Shown one piece after another: positions 8,534-16,148 of a DNA stretch of 41,209 bases. Source of the DNA: SAR202 cluster bacterium (GTDB lineage: Bacteria; Chloroflexota; Dehalococcoidia; Lucifugimonadales; Lucifugimonadaceae); contig VFGU01000012.1 of assembly GCA_009392285.1 (NCBI GenBank), forward strand, positions 228,045 through 269,253. The letters are read 5' to 3'. The notes under the pieces were generated by a model, which was not told the origin of the DNA, made no database searches, and saw nothing but the letters and a program-made list of their open reading frames with translations. The translations under genes were made by a program, and so were the position numbers. Each line of letters opens with the position of its first letter. Positions within the stretch are counted from its first letter, which is position 1.

Positions 8534-9400
8534 CTATCTATTTGAACTTGAGGTAATCTTATACTCTAATGTACCTGAAGGACTTTTAACACTAACAATT
8601 TCTCCTTTAGCTTTTCCAAGTATTGCTTTACCAACAGGAGAATCTGATGATATTTTTGAATTCAAAGGATCTGCTTCATGAAAATCCACTATTTGGAAAG
8701 AATGAACTTCTTTATTATCTTGGTTCTCAATAGTTACCTTTGTTCCAATATTTATTTTGCCTTTCAATAAGGATTGAGAGCCATCATCTATAATAATCGC
8801 ACCTCTCATTAAATTTTCTATATCTGTTATTTTAGCCATAACCATGCCTTGAGCTTCTCTGGCAGCCTCAAGAGGTGCATTTTCTCTTACGTCACCATCT
8901 GCTGCTGCATTTTGAATATCAACTGCTAAATCCATCTTTTGTTTATTTAACTTTTCTAATTGGCCAATTAAAGTTTTATATCTACTTCTTGTTAGTTTTG
9001 GCCCTTCTTCGAATGTAGAAACCTTATTCTTAGTTCTTTTATTAGTTAGGATTCTTTTAGATCTTAAGTGTGACGGAATATTTAGTTCATTTTTGATTAA
9101 TTCACTATTATGTAAAAAACTTAGAAACTTTTTTACAGAAGCAAGTCTAGATTGTGTATCAGTGTTAGCCATTCTAGAAGTAATTTGTTGGCTATAGTCT
9201 CCCACTTCAGGAGGCTTTAAATTTGATAATAATTTTTCTTCACCAATATTAGTAACAAAATCAGCTACAACAGCCCTCTCATTCATTCTCTCAGAAACTG
9301 GAATTGTTTTTACGTAGTACTTCAAAGCATCTATCATAGTAGATTCTGAAGTTAATTCCATTTCATTTTTTACTTCCTCTACTTTAGTCTTTTTTGCCAT
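8534..9400 (-). CDS. greA: GreA-type transcription elongation factor with an N-terminal recombinase-like core-binding domain
   Basis: 288 residues against about 158 for ordinary GreA. Residues about 133-288 are GreA: a coiled coil whose tip reads GDVRENAPLEAA (169-180), keeping the acidic pair D170 and E173 that organises catalytic Mg in the RNA polymerase secondary channel, then the FKBP-like C-terminal domain. It should rescue backtracked polymerase by stimulating transcript cleavage. Residues about 38-117 are extra and read like the SAM-like core-binding domain of tyrosine recombinases (LKPPEVGDYSQQI, then SVKKFLSFLHNSELI), but no catalytic recombinase domain follows. A basic linker (SKRILTNKRTKNK) joins the halves. 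First gene of a leftward operon with terC-like and ydiJ-like genes. GreA function is firm; the role of the extra domain is unknown. Confidence 0.9.
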   Translation of the reverse strand: MAKKTKVEEVKNEMELTSESTMIDALKYYVKTIPVSERMNERAVVADFVTNIGEEKLLSNLKPPEVGDYSQQITSRMANTDTQSRLASVKKFLSFLHNSELIKNELNIPSHLRSKRILTNKRTKNKVSTFEEGPKLTRSRYKTLIGQLEKLNKQKMDLAVDIQNAAADGDVRENAPLEAAREAQGMVMAKITDIENLMRGAIIIDDGSQSLLKGKINIGTKVTIENQDNKEVHSFQIVDFHEADPLNSKISSDSPVGKAILGKAKGEIVSVKSPSGTLEYKITSSSNR

Positions 9401-9473
9401 TTTCTATTCCTATATATAATGTTTTTTTGCCAGTAGTAGTAAACTATTGAAAGTTAGATTACAATATACGAGT

Positions 9474-9502
9474 TTTACAAGAGAATATTATAGTCCTATA
9501 AA
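9474..9502 (+). promoter_or_regulatory. Candidate sigma70-type promoter for rpmH and downstream genes
   Basis: TTTACA at 9474-9479 and TATAAA at 9497-9502 are 17 bases apart, predicting a start near 9509 and a leader of about 48 bases. Each hexamer has five of six consensus bases. Confidence 0.55.
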
Positions 9503-9516
9503 GGATTAAACAACAA
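9487..9516 (-). promoter_or_regulatory. Candidate sigma70-type promoter for the greA operon
   Basis: On the minus strand a -35 TTGTTG (9516-9511) and a -10 TATAAT (9492-9487) are 18 bases apart, predicting a start near 9480 and a leader of about 80 bases before greA. It overlaps the opposing rpmH promoter. Sequence match only. Confidence 0.45.
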
Positions 9517-9556
9517 CAATAAGAAATATATATTAATTTTAAGTACGTGACTCGAG

Positions 9557-9706
9557 ATGACTAAGAGAACATATCAACCAAAAAAAAGAAAAAGAGCAAG
9601 AACTCATGGTTTTCGTGTGAGAATGAGAACTAAAAGTGGAAGAAATATTCTTAAAAGAAGGCGAGTCCGAGGAAGGAAGCTTTTAACTGTTGTTTCAAAA
9701 CAATAG
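9557..9706 (+). CDS. rpmH: 50S ribosomal protein L34
   Basis: 49 residues, rich in Arg and Lys: [20 protein letters not shown] opens the protein, followed by the conserved [20 protein letters not shown] core. L34 binds 23S rRNA and is an early marker of the rpmH-rnpA-yidD-yidC cluster. The rnpA gene starts nine bases downstream, the usual pairing. Only a weak ribosome-binding site (CTCGAG) precedes the ATG. No dnaA gene or DnaA-box cluster lies next to it, unlike bacteria whose origin adjoins rpmH. Confidence 0.97.
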   Translation: MTKRTYQPKKRKRARTHGFRVRMRTKSGRNILKRRRVRGRKLLTVVSKQ

Positions 9707-9715
9707 TTTAAACCT

Positions 9716-10063
9716 TTGATTTCAATTGAAGTCATAAGAAAATCTAAAGAATTTCTAGAGATAATTTCGAATGGTAATAAATTTACTAGACCTGGAATTG
9801 TTATTTATTATTTAAGACCTAATGGGCTTGATAAATTTAGAGTAGGAATTTCTGTAAAGAAGCAAGTTGGTAACTCAGTAGTTAGAAATAAACTAAGAAG
9901 ACAAATTAGGAGCTTATTAAGAGATTTGCCAACTAGATTTAATGAAGTTTCGATGGTCTTAATAGTTATGAAAAATAATCAAGGTTTAGATTATTCTTAT
10001 ATTAAGAATATTCTAGATGAATTTGATGGCCTGATCTCTAGAGTTAGCAAAAATAATGTTTAA
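9716..10063 (+). CDS. rnpA: Ribonuclease P protein component
   Basis: 115 residues. The RNR signature is VVRNKLRRQIRSLLRD (55-70), a basic helix that contacts the P RNA; VGISVKKQVG precedes it as usual. With P RNA it matures the 5' ends of tRNAs. The only start near the beginning of the conserved fold is TTG at 9716, nine bases after rpmH; no ATG or GTG is suitably placed. It overlaps yidD by eight bases. Confidence 0.95.
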   Translation: MISIEVIRKSKEFLEIISNGNKFTRPGIVIYYLRPNGLDKFRVGISVKKQVGNSVVRNKLRRQIRSLLRDLPTRFNEVSMVLIVMKNNQGLDYSYIKNILDEFDGLISRVSKNNV

Positions 10064-10268
10064 AAAAATTATATTAAAATTTATAAAATTATACATCTTG
10101 ATTGCTTCTCCTTATATTGGAGGGAATTGTAAATATACCCCTTCATGTTCAAATTATGGTCATCAAGCAGTAGAAAAGCATGGAGCCCTAATAGGATCTT
10201 GGATGATTTTTGTTAGATTATTTAAATGCAATCCATTTGCAAAGGGAGGATATGATCCAGTTCGATGA
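10056..10268 (+). CDS. yidD: Membrane protein insertion efficiency factor YidD
   Basis: 70 residues with the family pattern GGNCKYTPSCSNYGHQAVEKHG and a KCNPFAKGGYDPV end. YidD is a small, inner-face membrane-associated protein that helps YidC-dependent insertion. It overlaps rnpA by eight bases and the following lipoprotein gene by four (ATGA), so translation is coupled along the operon. Confidence 0.96.
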   Translation: MFKKIILKFIKLYILIASPYIGGNCKYTPSCSNYGHQAVEKHGALIGSWMIFVRLFKCNPFAKGGYDPVR

Positions 10269-11551
10269 ACATTATTAAGGAAAATAAGATATTACTTATT
10301 GTTATTTTGTTTTTAGCAACAACTTTATTTGGATGTATGAATGATATGGAGCATCAAGGCAATTGGTCTTCTCCAGTAGTTGATGAAGATTACGTATATG
10401 TCCCTTCGGATAAAGGAAAAATTTACAAATTTTCTAAGAAAGATGGATCTATAGTTAATGGCTGGGAATTTCCTTCAGGAGAAAATTCTTTAGGTTCTTT
10501 TTATGGAGAAATGATTTTAAATGATGGAATTTTATATGGTTCAGCATATGGAAATGGAGAAGGAAAAAAATGCCAGAACAGAAAATGTGTTTCTAGTCTA
10601 TTTGGCATAGATGTGGCTAGTGGTGCTTCCATATGGATGGAAGAATATATAAGTATAAATGGCTCAGTTGTAGGAGGTGTTGTTTATCACAATAACACTA
10701 TATATGTTGCTACTTCTGAAAATGATAAAAGTAATGATGCTGGAGGATATTTATATGCTATTGATTCTAAGTCTGACTCTAACAAAACGTTAGATGAACT
10801 TACAAGCAAGATATTGTGGAGAATCCCTTTAACAGGTGAAGTATATGGCGCACCTTTTTTAGATGAAGATCAAGAAATATTAATTATTGGTGGATTGAAT
10901 GGGGATATTTCATTAATAGATATCAGTATTGATGATTCGTATGATTCTAATTCTCTCAACAGGCTTATTTTGACAAGAGAAGGCGAGTATCCAGTAATTT
11001 CATCAGCAATTAAAGTTTCTGAAGATTCATACTGTCATGGAGACATTAAAGGCAAATTAAAATGTTTTCAATTAAGTTCATTTCAAAATGATATTTCTGA
11101 AGTTAATGGATTTAATTATTGGGGAGAATTAGCGCTGGACGGTTGGATTTGGTCTGATATAGAGACATATAATAATTCATACTATGCGATCACATTATCT
11201 GGATGGTTATATAGGATCGATATAGATCCTGATTCAGAATTAATATCTATACTTTGGGATAAGGAATTAAAATTTGACGGAAAGCCAGTAGCTGGATTGG
11301 CTCCCTATTCATTTAGAAATCAGGTACTTTTAGCTGTTCCTTTTGACAAAGACAAGATAATTATTATTGAAGATGGCACTGGCTCTACGCTAGGGGAATA
11401 TCCATTAAAGAATGGTGTTCAGTCACTTCCTATTGTTGATAATAATCTTATATTTATTATAGATAGGGAGAATAATTTTAGGAGTTATTCTGTTTCTGAC
11501 AGGTCACAGATAATATGTTTTGATTTAAATGATATGAAAGGCTGTGATTAG
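10265..11551 (+). CDS. Lipoprotein with PQQ/BamB-like beta-propeller repeats
   Basis: 428 residues. The N-terminus has a lysine, a hydrophobic stretch (10-22) and a lipobox ending LFGC, with C24 as the predicted lipid-bearing residue, so the protein should be anchored on the outer face of the membrane. The rest is made of repeats of the type SPVVDEDYVYVPSDKGKIY, GGYLYAIDSK and APFLDEDQEILIIGGLNGD, consistent with a seven- or eight-bladed propeller like BamB or PQQ-dehydrogenase propellers; no PQQ-enzyme catalytic residues are apparent. It overlaps yidD by four bases and yidC follows three bases after its stop. That position suggests, without proof, a part in folding or monitoring membrane-inserted or exported proteins. 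Confidence 0.8.
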   Translation: MNIIKENKILLIVILFLATTLFGCMNDMEHQGNWSSPVVDEDYVYVPSDKGKIYKFSKKDGSIVNGWEFPSGENSLGSFYGEMILNDGILYGSAYGNGEGKKCQNRKCVSSLFGIDVASGASIWMEEYISINGSVVGGVVYHNNTIYVATSENDKSNDAGGYLYAIDSKSDSNKTLDELTSKILWRIPLTGEVYGAPFLDEDQEILIIGGLNGDISLIDISIDDSYDSNSLNRLILTREGEYPVISSAIKVSEDSYCHGDIKGKLKCFQLSSFQNDISEVNGFNYWGELALDGWIWSDIETYNNSYYAITLSGWLYRIDIDPDSELISILWDKELKFDGKPVAGLAPYSFRNQVLLAVPFDKDKIIIIEDGTGSTLGEYPLKNGVQSLPIVDNNLIFIIDRENNFRSYSVSDRSQIICFDLNDMKGCD

Positions 11552-11554
11552 TTA

Positions 11555-12490
11555 ATGTTCTCCCTATTATGGAATGAAATAATTATGAAGCCAATGGTTA
11601 ATATTTTGACCATCTTTTATTCACTTTTCTCTGACAATTTTGGATTAAGTATTATTGTATTCACTATATTAATCAGAATACTTATGATTCCTCTTTCGTT
11701 TAGGCAAGTTAAGCAAATGATTGGAATGCAATCAATTCAACCTAAATTGAAGCAAATTCAGGCGAAATATAAAGATCGAAAAGATCGAGATAGCAGGCAA
11801 AAAATGAGCCAAGAGACTATGAATCTTTACAAACAATCTGGTGTAAATCCAGTTGGATGCCTAGGTCCTATGGTTATTCAATTGCCAATTTGGATAGGTC
11901 TTTATAGGGCTATATTTAAAGTAGTTCCCCCAACCCCAGAAGGTTTAGCTAATTTATCTTGGTATCTATATTCATGGAATCCTGTAATAAATAAGGTTCC
12001 TTTAGATAGTTTTTTTATTGGAATAGATTTAGTAAATCCTGTTCAACAGGCAGGAGGATTATTTGCGATATTGCTTCCATTGATTGTGGCAGCCACGACT
12101 TTTGCACAGCAAAAAGTTTCGATGTTTAAAAGCTCAGACGAAAGACAGGAGCAAACAAATAGAATGATGCTATGGATGATGCCAATAATGTTTGGCTTTT
12201 TTACACTATCTTTTCCTGCCGGGTTAGCAACATACATAATTTTTTCAAACATAGCAGGATTTTTTATACAAATTTATGTACTAAAAAAATTAAAAGTGGA
12301 ACATTCGCTAAAAGAAATGTTAAGTTTCAGGTCTTCAAAACCTGAAGATATTGATATTAAACAAAATGAAAATTTTGAAGTGCAAGTAAAGGAGGAAAAT
12401 TATGAGCACTCAACAATTTCAAGGAAAAACCGTAGAAGAGGCAACAAAGCTCGCTCTAGAAGAATTAAAGGTAAATCTAGAAGAGGTTAA
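11555..12490 (+). CDS. yidC: Membrane protein insertase YidC/Oxa1 family
   Basis: 311 residues, the short Gram-positive/plastid-like form without the large periplasmic domain. Five membrane segments are visible (about 30-47, 100-118, 166-184, 203-218, 224-242). R41 in FTILIRILMIPLS is the conserved arginine of the hydrophilic groove, and the cytoplasmic hairpin (about 52-90) is charged as usual. No lipobox is present. The C-terminal tail (about 287-311) is extremely basic and rich in RRG/SRR, like tails of Oxa1/YidC2 proteins that bind ribosomes. The last 89 bases overlap the start of jag in another frame. Confidence 0.95.
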   Translation: MFSLLWNEIIMKPMVNILTIFYSLFSDNFGLSIIVFTILIRILMIPLSFRQVKQMIGMQSIQPKLKQIQAKYKDRKDRDSRQKMSQETMNLYKQSGVNPVGCLGPMVIQLPIWIGLYRAIFKVVPPTPEGLANLSWYLYSWNPVINKVPLDSFFIGIDLVNPVQQAGGLFAILLPLIVAATTFAQQKVSMFKSSDERQEQTNRMMLWMMPIMFGFFTLSFPAGLATYIIFSNIAGFFIQIYVLKKLKVEHSLKEMLSFRSSKPEDIDIKQNENFEVQVKEENYEHSTISRKNRRRGNKARSRRIKGKSRRG

Positions 12491-13118
12491 AATTGAAGTA
12501 ATATCTCCGGGAAAATCTGGTATTTTAGGATTAGGAGGAGAGCCAGCCTTGATAGAGGCAACAATTGAGGATGATAAAGAGAAATCATCTAAGTCAGGGT
12601 TGACAAAAAAATCAAGCAATAAAAAAACATCTCCCGTTAGAGAGATGGATGATGTAGATGAGGATACAGAAAAACTTGCAGTAGATTTAGTAAATTATAT
12701 ATTGTCTAGTTTGGAAGTTGATGTAAAAACTTTTTTCAGAGATCAAGATGATTTTGACAATAAGTCAGTTTATTTTGAGATAGAAGGAGATGATTCAGGT
12801 TTAATAATTGGAAGAAAAGGTGAGACTTTAAGATCTTTAGAATTTTTAATCTCATTTATTATAAAAAGACAATTAGATAAAAAGGTGAGAGTTATTCTGG
12901 ATGTAGAAGGTTATCAGGAAAGAAGAAGACAAAATATAGCTTCCCTTGCTGAATCTGCAGCCGAAAAAGTTATTAAATCTGGTAAGCCTGTAAAGATGGA
13001 TCCAATGTCACCGTTTGATAGAAGGATTGTTCACCTTGCTTTAGAGAAGGAGTCAAAAATAACTACTGAAAGCCAGGGCAGTGGTTCAAGGCGTCAAGTT
13101 GTAATCAAATTAAAATAA
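12402..13118 (+). CDS. jag: Jag/SpoIIIJ-associated RNA-binding protein (Jag_N, KH, R3H)
   Basis: 238 residues. Jag_N domain at 3-54 (with ISPGKSGILGLGG), an acidic/lysine linker, a KH domain around 88-167 with the RNA-binding loop IIGRKGETL (135-143), and an R3H domain ending the protein with R207-x3-H211 in DRRIVH. Known as KhpB/EloR in streptococci, where it binds RNA and influences cell elongation. The start is firm: GGAGG at 12391-12395 is six bases from the ATG. The first 29 codons are also coding, in another frame, for the YidC tail. Confidence 0.94.
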   Translation: MSTQQFQGKTVEEATKLALEELKVNLEEVKIEVISPGKSGILGLGGEPALIEATIEDDKEKSSKSGLTKKSSNKKTSPVREMDDVDEDTEKLAVDLVNYILSSLEVDVKTFFRDQDDFDNKSVYFEIEGDDSGLIIGRKGETLRSLEFLISFIIKRQLDKKVRVILDVEGYQERRRQNIASLAESAAEKVIKSGKPVKMDPMSPFDRRIVHLALEKESKITTESQGSGSRRQVVIKLK

Positions 13119-13119
13119 A

Positions 13120-13959
13120 TTGGATTCAATTGATATATTAACTATAGGTAATATAACTGAAGATAAAATATTTAAAGAGGGTAAGTTTTTTTCTTCAGTA
13201 GGGGGACCTTCGTTTTATGCGGCAAGAGCTTGTATTAGATATGGAATTAGAGTAGGAGTAATATCCGCATCAAGTGATGAATTTAATCTTAATGATTATA
13301 TGACAGAAGCAATAGTTTTCCCTCAAAATAGAAAAAGCCATGCTGTATTTGAAAATCATTATTCTGATAATTTAAGGACACAAAAAGTAATTAATTTTCC
13401 CTTAAATTTGAATGTTAATGATTTGAATTATCCACCAAATTATCCTCCTCCTAAGTTAGTATTTTATTGTCCGGTTTTAGATGAAATTACAGATGAATTT
13501 CTAGATCTATTTCCAAGTAGTATTAAAGTAGGTAATCTTCAAGGTTGGATGAGGAATTTAGACAGTAGAGGAAATGTATCGATTAAAAGAAAAATTCCAG
13601 ATTTAGATTTTTCAGTTTTTGATGCAGTGATTATGTCAGATTGCGATATGGATTACGATAAAGCCTTAGAGATAGCGGAAACATGTAAAATAGTATGCAT
13701 AACTAAAGGTAAAGAAGGTTCAACTTTAATAGTAAATAATGAGGTAAAAAATTATAAAACTATCAAGGTAAAAAATATTGATGAGACCGGAGCAGGTGAT
13801 ATTTGGGCTATCACATTTTCAGTATTTCATTTTATATTTGAAAAGAAGATAGATGAGAGTGCCATGTTTGCTAATACTGCAGCTTCTATTTCCATCCAAG
13901 GTTTATCAGATTCTCAAATTCCTACTTTAAATAAACTTTTGGATTCAAAAAAATGGTAA
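13120..13959 (+). CDS. PfkB-family carbohydrate/nucleoside kinase
   Basis: 279 residues with the ribokinase/PfkB plan: an N-terminal glycine pair in SSVGGPSFYAARA (25-37) that contacts the sugar, and the catalytic/anion-hole motif DETGAGD (about 221-227) whose Asp acts as base. It phosphorylates a sugar, nucleoside or similar alcohol using ATP; the acceptor is not recognisable. TTG at 13120 is the only plausible start and directly follows the jag stop, with no visible Shine-Dalgarno, suggesting translational coupling. It overlaps tlyA by seven bases. Confidence 0.85.
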   Translation: MDSIDILTIGNITEDKIFKEGKFFSSVGGPSFYAARACIRYGIRVGVISASSDEFNLNDYMTEAIVFPQNRKSHAVFENHYSDNLRTQKVINFPLNLNVNDLNYPPNYPPPKLVFYCPVLDEITDEFLDLFPSSIKVGNLQGWMRNLDSRGNVSIKRKIPDLDFSVFDAVIMSDCDMDYDKALEIAETCKIVCITKGKEGSTLIVNNEVKNYKTIKVKNIDETGAGDIWAITFSVFHFIFEKKIDESAMFANTAASISIQGLSDSQIPTLNKLLDSKKW

Positions 13960-14687
13960 GAAGAATAAGACTGGATCAATTAATGATTCGAAAAGGTCTA
14001 GCAAAATCAAATAAAGAAGCCGAATTATTTATAAATTCAAAAAAAATAAAGGTTAAAAACTTTAATTCAGATAATCTTTTTCCTCACACAATGATTGAGG
14101 TAGGTTCAGAATTAATTATTGATAGTAGCAGATTTGTATCAAGGGGTGGCGAAAAATTAGATAATTTTTTTAATGATGTAGGAATAAACTTCAATTTCAA
14201 TATTTGTATTGATATTGGAGCATCAACCGGGGGCTTTACAGATGTGCTACTAAAAAATGGGGCTAATAATGTTTATTGTATCGACTCTGGAATAAATCAG
14301 ATTCATCCATCTCTACAAAGAAACCCTAATGTTTTTTCTTATGAGAAGGTAAACGCTAAGTACGAAATTAAATTGCCTATTAAGAAAGCAGACCTAATTG
14401 TAATGGATGTTTCTTTTATTTCTACTTTAAAAATAATTCCAAATCTAATTAAATTCATGAAAAATGAAAGTAAAATTATAGTACTCATAAAACCTCAATT
14501 TGAGGCAATAAGAAGCCAAGTAGAGGCAGGAGGGATTATATCTAATCCTTATATTCATGCTGAAGTACTTAATAATTTATTGATTGAGTATAAAAAATTA
14601 GGCTTATCTTTTATAGAAGTTAAAAAATCAAGAGTCTTAGGTAGAAAAGGTAATCAAGAGTTTTTTTGTGTATTAAAAATCTTATGA
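13953..14687 (+). CDS. tlyA: TlyA-family 16S/23S rRNA 2'-O-methyltransferase
   Basis: 244 residues: an S4 RNA-binding domain (about 3-60) followed by an FtsJ-like methyltransferase. SRGGEKL (63-69), the SAM-binding CIDIGASTGGFTD (85-97), DVSFIS and LIKPQFE are family landmarks. TlyA methylates ribose of rRNA at the subunit interface, and in mycobacteria its loss gives capreomycin resistance. Whether this copy acts on 16S, 23S or both cannot be told here. It overlaps the kinase gene upstream. Confidence 0.9.
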   Translation: MVRRIRLDQLMIRKGLAKSNKEAELFINSKKIKVKNFNSDNLFPHTMIEVGSELIIDSSRFVSRGGEKLDNFFNDVGINFNFNICIDIGASTGGFTDVLLKNGANNVYCIDSGINQIHPSLQRNPNVFSYEKVNAKYEIKLPIKKADLIVMDVSFISTLKIIPNLIKFMKNESKIIVLIKPQFEAIRSQVEAGGIISNPYIHAEVLNNLLIEYKKLGLSFIEVKKSRVLGRKGNQEFFCVLKIL

Positions 14688-14744
14688 TTATTTTTGGGAA
14701 TATTTATAATTAAGTTTTAGATTATAAAAACCAAAAACCCTAAG

Positions 14745-16148
14745 ATGCAAGAAAAAAAGTTATCCGAAAAATGTGGAGTTATTGGAATTTATCATCCAGA
14801 GGAACAAGTTGCCTCTTCAACATTTTTTAGTCTATTTTCATTACAACATAGAGGCCAAGAATCCGCTGGCATAGCTACGACTGATGGTTCCTCTATTTAT
14901 GAATACAAGAACCTAGGGTTAATAAATCAGGTTTTTGATGAAGAAAAAATATCAAAATTAAAAGGTAATATTTCTATTGGACATACTAGATATTCAACTA
15001 CTGGGTCTAACAATCTTGCAAATTCTCAGCCCATAAGGGTTTCTGGTGTCAATGGAGATCTGCTTATAGGGCATAATGGAAACATAATTAATACAGAAGA
15101 GATTATAGAGTTGTTAGATTCATGGGGAGTGTCAACTTTTAGTACTACTTCTGATTCGGAGTTGATTGCTATGATGTATGTCAATGCGCCGGGGTCTAAT
15201 TGGGCAGAAAAATCTGAATTCTCAATGAGTAAATTAAAAGGTGCTTATTCTATAGTAATGCTCAATAAAGATTCATTAATTTGTGCTAGAGATCCTAATG
15301 GATTTAGGCCACTTGTATTAGGAAAATTTAGAGAAGGTTATATAGTGGCTTCAGAGACTTGTGCATTTGATCACGTTGGAGCTTCTTTTATAAGAGAGAT
15401 AGATCCAGGAGAAACTATAGTAATTAATAAAAATGGTGTGACTTCGTCTCTAATAAAGAATAATTCTGCTAAGTCACTTTGTTCATTTGAACAAATTTAT
15501 CTTTCTAGGCCGGATAGTATTTTAGACGGAGAATTAACATACTCACGAAGAATGAGTATGGGAGAAATTCTAGCTATTGAGCATCCTGTGGAGGCTGATT
15601 TAGTTATTGATGTGCCTGATTCAGCAACCGCAGCAGCAGTGGGGTATGCCAATAAATCTGGAATTCCATACGTATCTGGTTTAGTTAAAAATAGATATGT
15701 TGGAAGAACTTTCATTTCTCCCGATCAAAGATTAAGAAATCTAGGCGTACGAATCAAATTTAATACTTTGAATTCTGTTATATCTGGGAAGAGAATAATT
15801 CTTATAGATGACAGTATTGTTAGAGGAACTACAACTCCTCAAGTTATCAAAATGATTAGAAAGGCAGGGGCGAGCGCAGTGCATGTTAGAGTTGCTTCGC
15901 CTCCAATAATTTCGACTTGTCATTTCGGAGTAGATACTGGCAGATTAGATGAACTAATAGCATCAAGATTATCCATCGGTGAAATAAAAGAAGTTATTGA
16001 GGCTGATTCTCTTGAGTTCTTAAGTATAAAAGGATTGGAGAGGTCCATGAATTATAAGAATAATTATTGCCTAGGGTGTTTTACAAAAAAATATCCAGTA
16101 CCTGTTCAACTTGAGATGGATAAGATGAAATTAGAAGAGAGAGTTTAA
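14745..16148 (+). CDS. purF: Amidophosphoribosyltransferase (glutamine PRPP amidotransferase)
   Basis: 467 residues; catalyses the first step of purine synthesis, PRPP to phosphoribosylamine. C10 (EKCGVIGIY) becomes the N-terminal nucleophile after removal of a nine-residue propeptide. The PRPP site is LIDDSIVRGTTT. Cysteines C246, C392, C442 and C445 lie, after propeptide removal, almost exactly where the B. subtilis enzyme ligates its [4Fe-4S] cluster, so this is the Fe-S, propeptide-bearing class. The 57-base upstream gap contains a TATAAT (14705-14710) that could be a -10, with a poor -35. The stop overlaps the purM start (TAATG). Confidence 0.97.
   Translation: MQEKKLSEKCGVIGIYHPEEQVASSTFFSLFSLQHRGQESAGIATTDGSSIYEYKNLGLINQVFDEEKISKLKGNISIGHTRYSTTGSNNLANSQPIRVSGVNGDLLIGHNGNIINTEEIIELLDSWGVSTFSTTSDSELIAMMYVNAPGSNWAEKSEFSMSKLKGAYSIVMLNKDSLICARDPNGFRPLVLGKFREGYIVASETCAFDHVGASFIREIDPGETIVINKNGVTSSLIKNNSAKSLCSFEQIYLSRPDSILDGELTYSRRMSMGEILAIEHPVEADLVIDVPDSATAAAVGYANKSGIPYVSGLVKNRYVGRTFISPDQRLRNLGVRIKFNTLNSVISGKRIILIDDSIVRGTTTPQVIKMIRKAGASAVHVRVASPPIISTCHFGVDTGRLDELIASRLSIGEIKEVIEADSLEFLSIKGLERSMNYKNNYCLGCFTKKYPVPVQLEMDKMKLEERV

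Noticed and set aside
9401-9556. Possible replication origin next to rpmH
   Set aside because: No dnaA or dnaN gene is adjacent and no cluster of TTATCCACA-like boxes is visible in the spacer.
12402-12490. Frameshift or sequencing error at the yidC-jag junction
   Set aside because: Both frames remain open with sensible ends, and jag has its own strong ribosome-binding site, so true overlap is more likely.
14688-14744. Purine riboswitch or PurR box before purF
   Set aside because: The gap is only 57 bases, too short for an aptamer, and no PurR-box-like symmetry is visible; only a TATAAT was noted.
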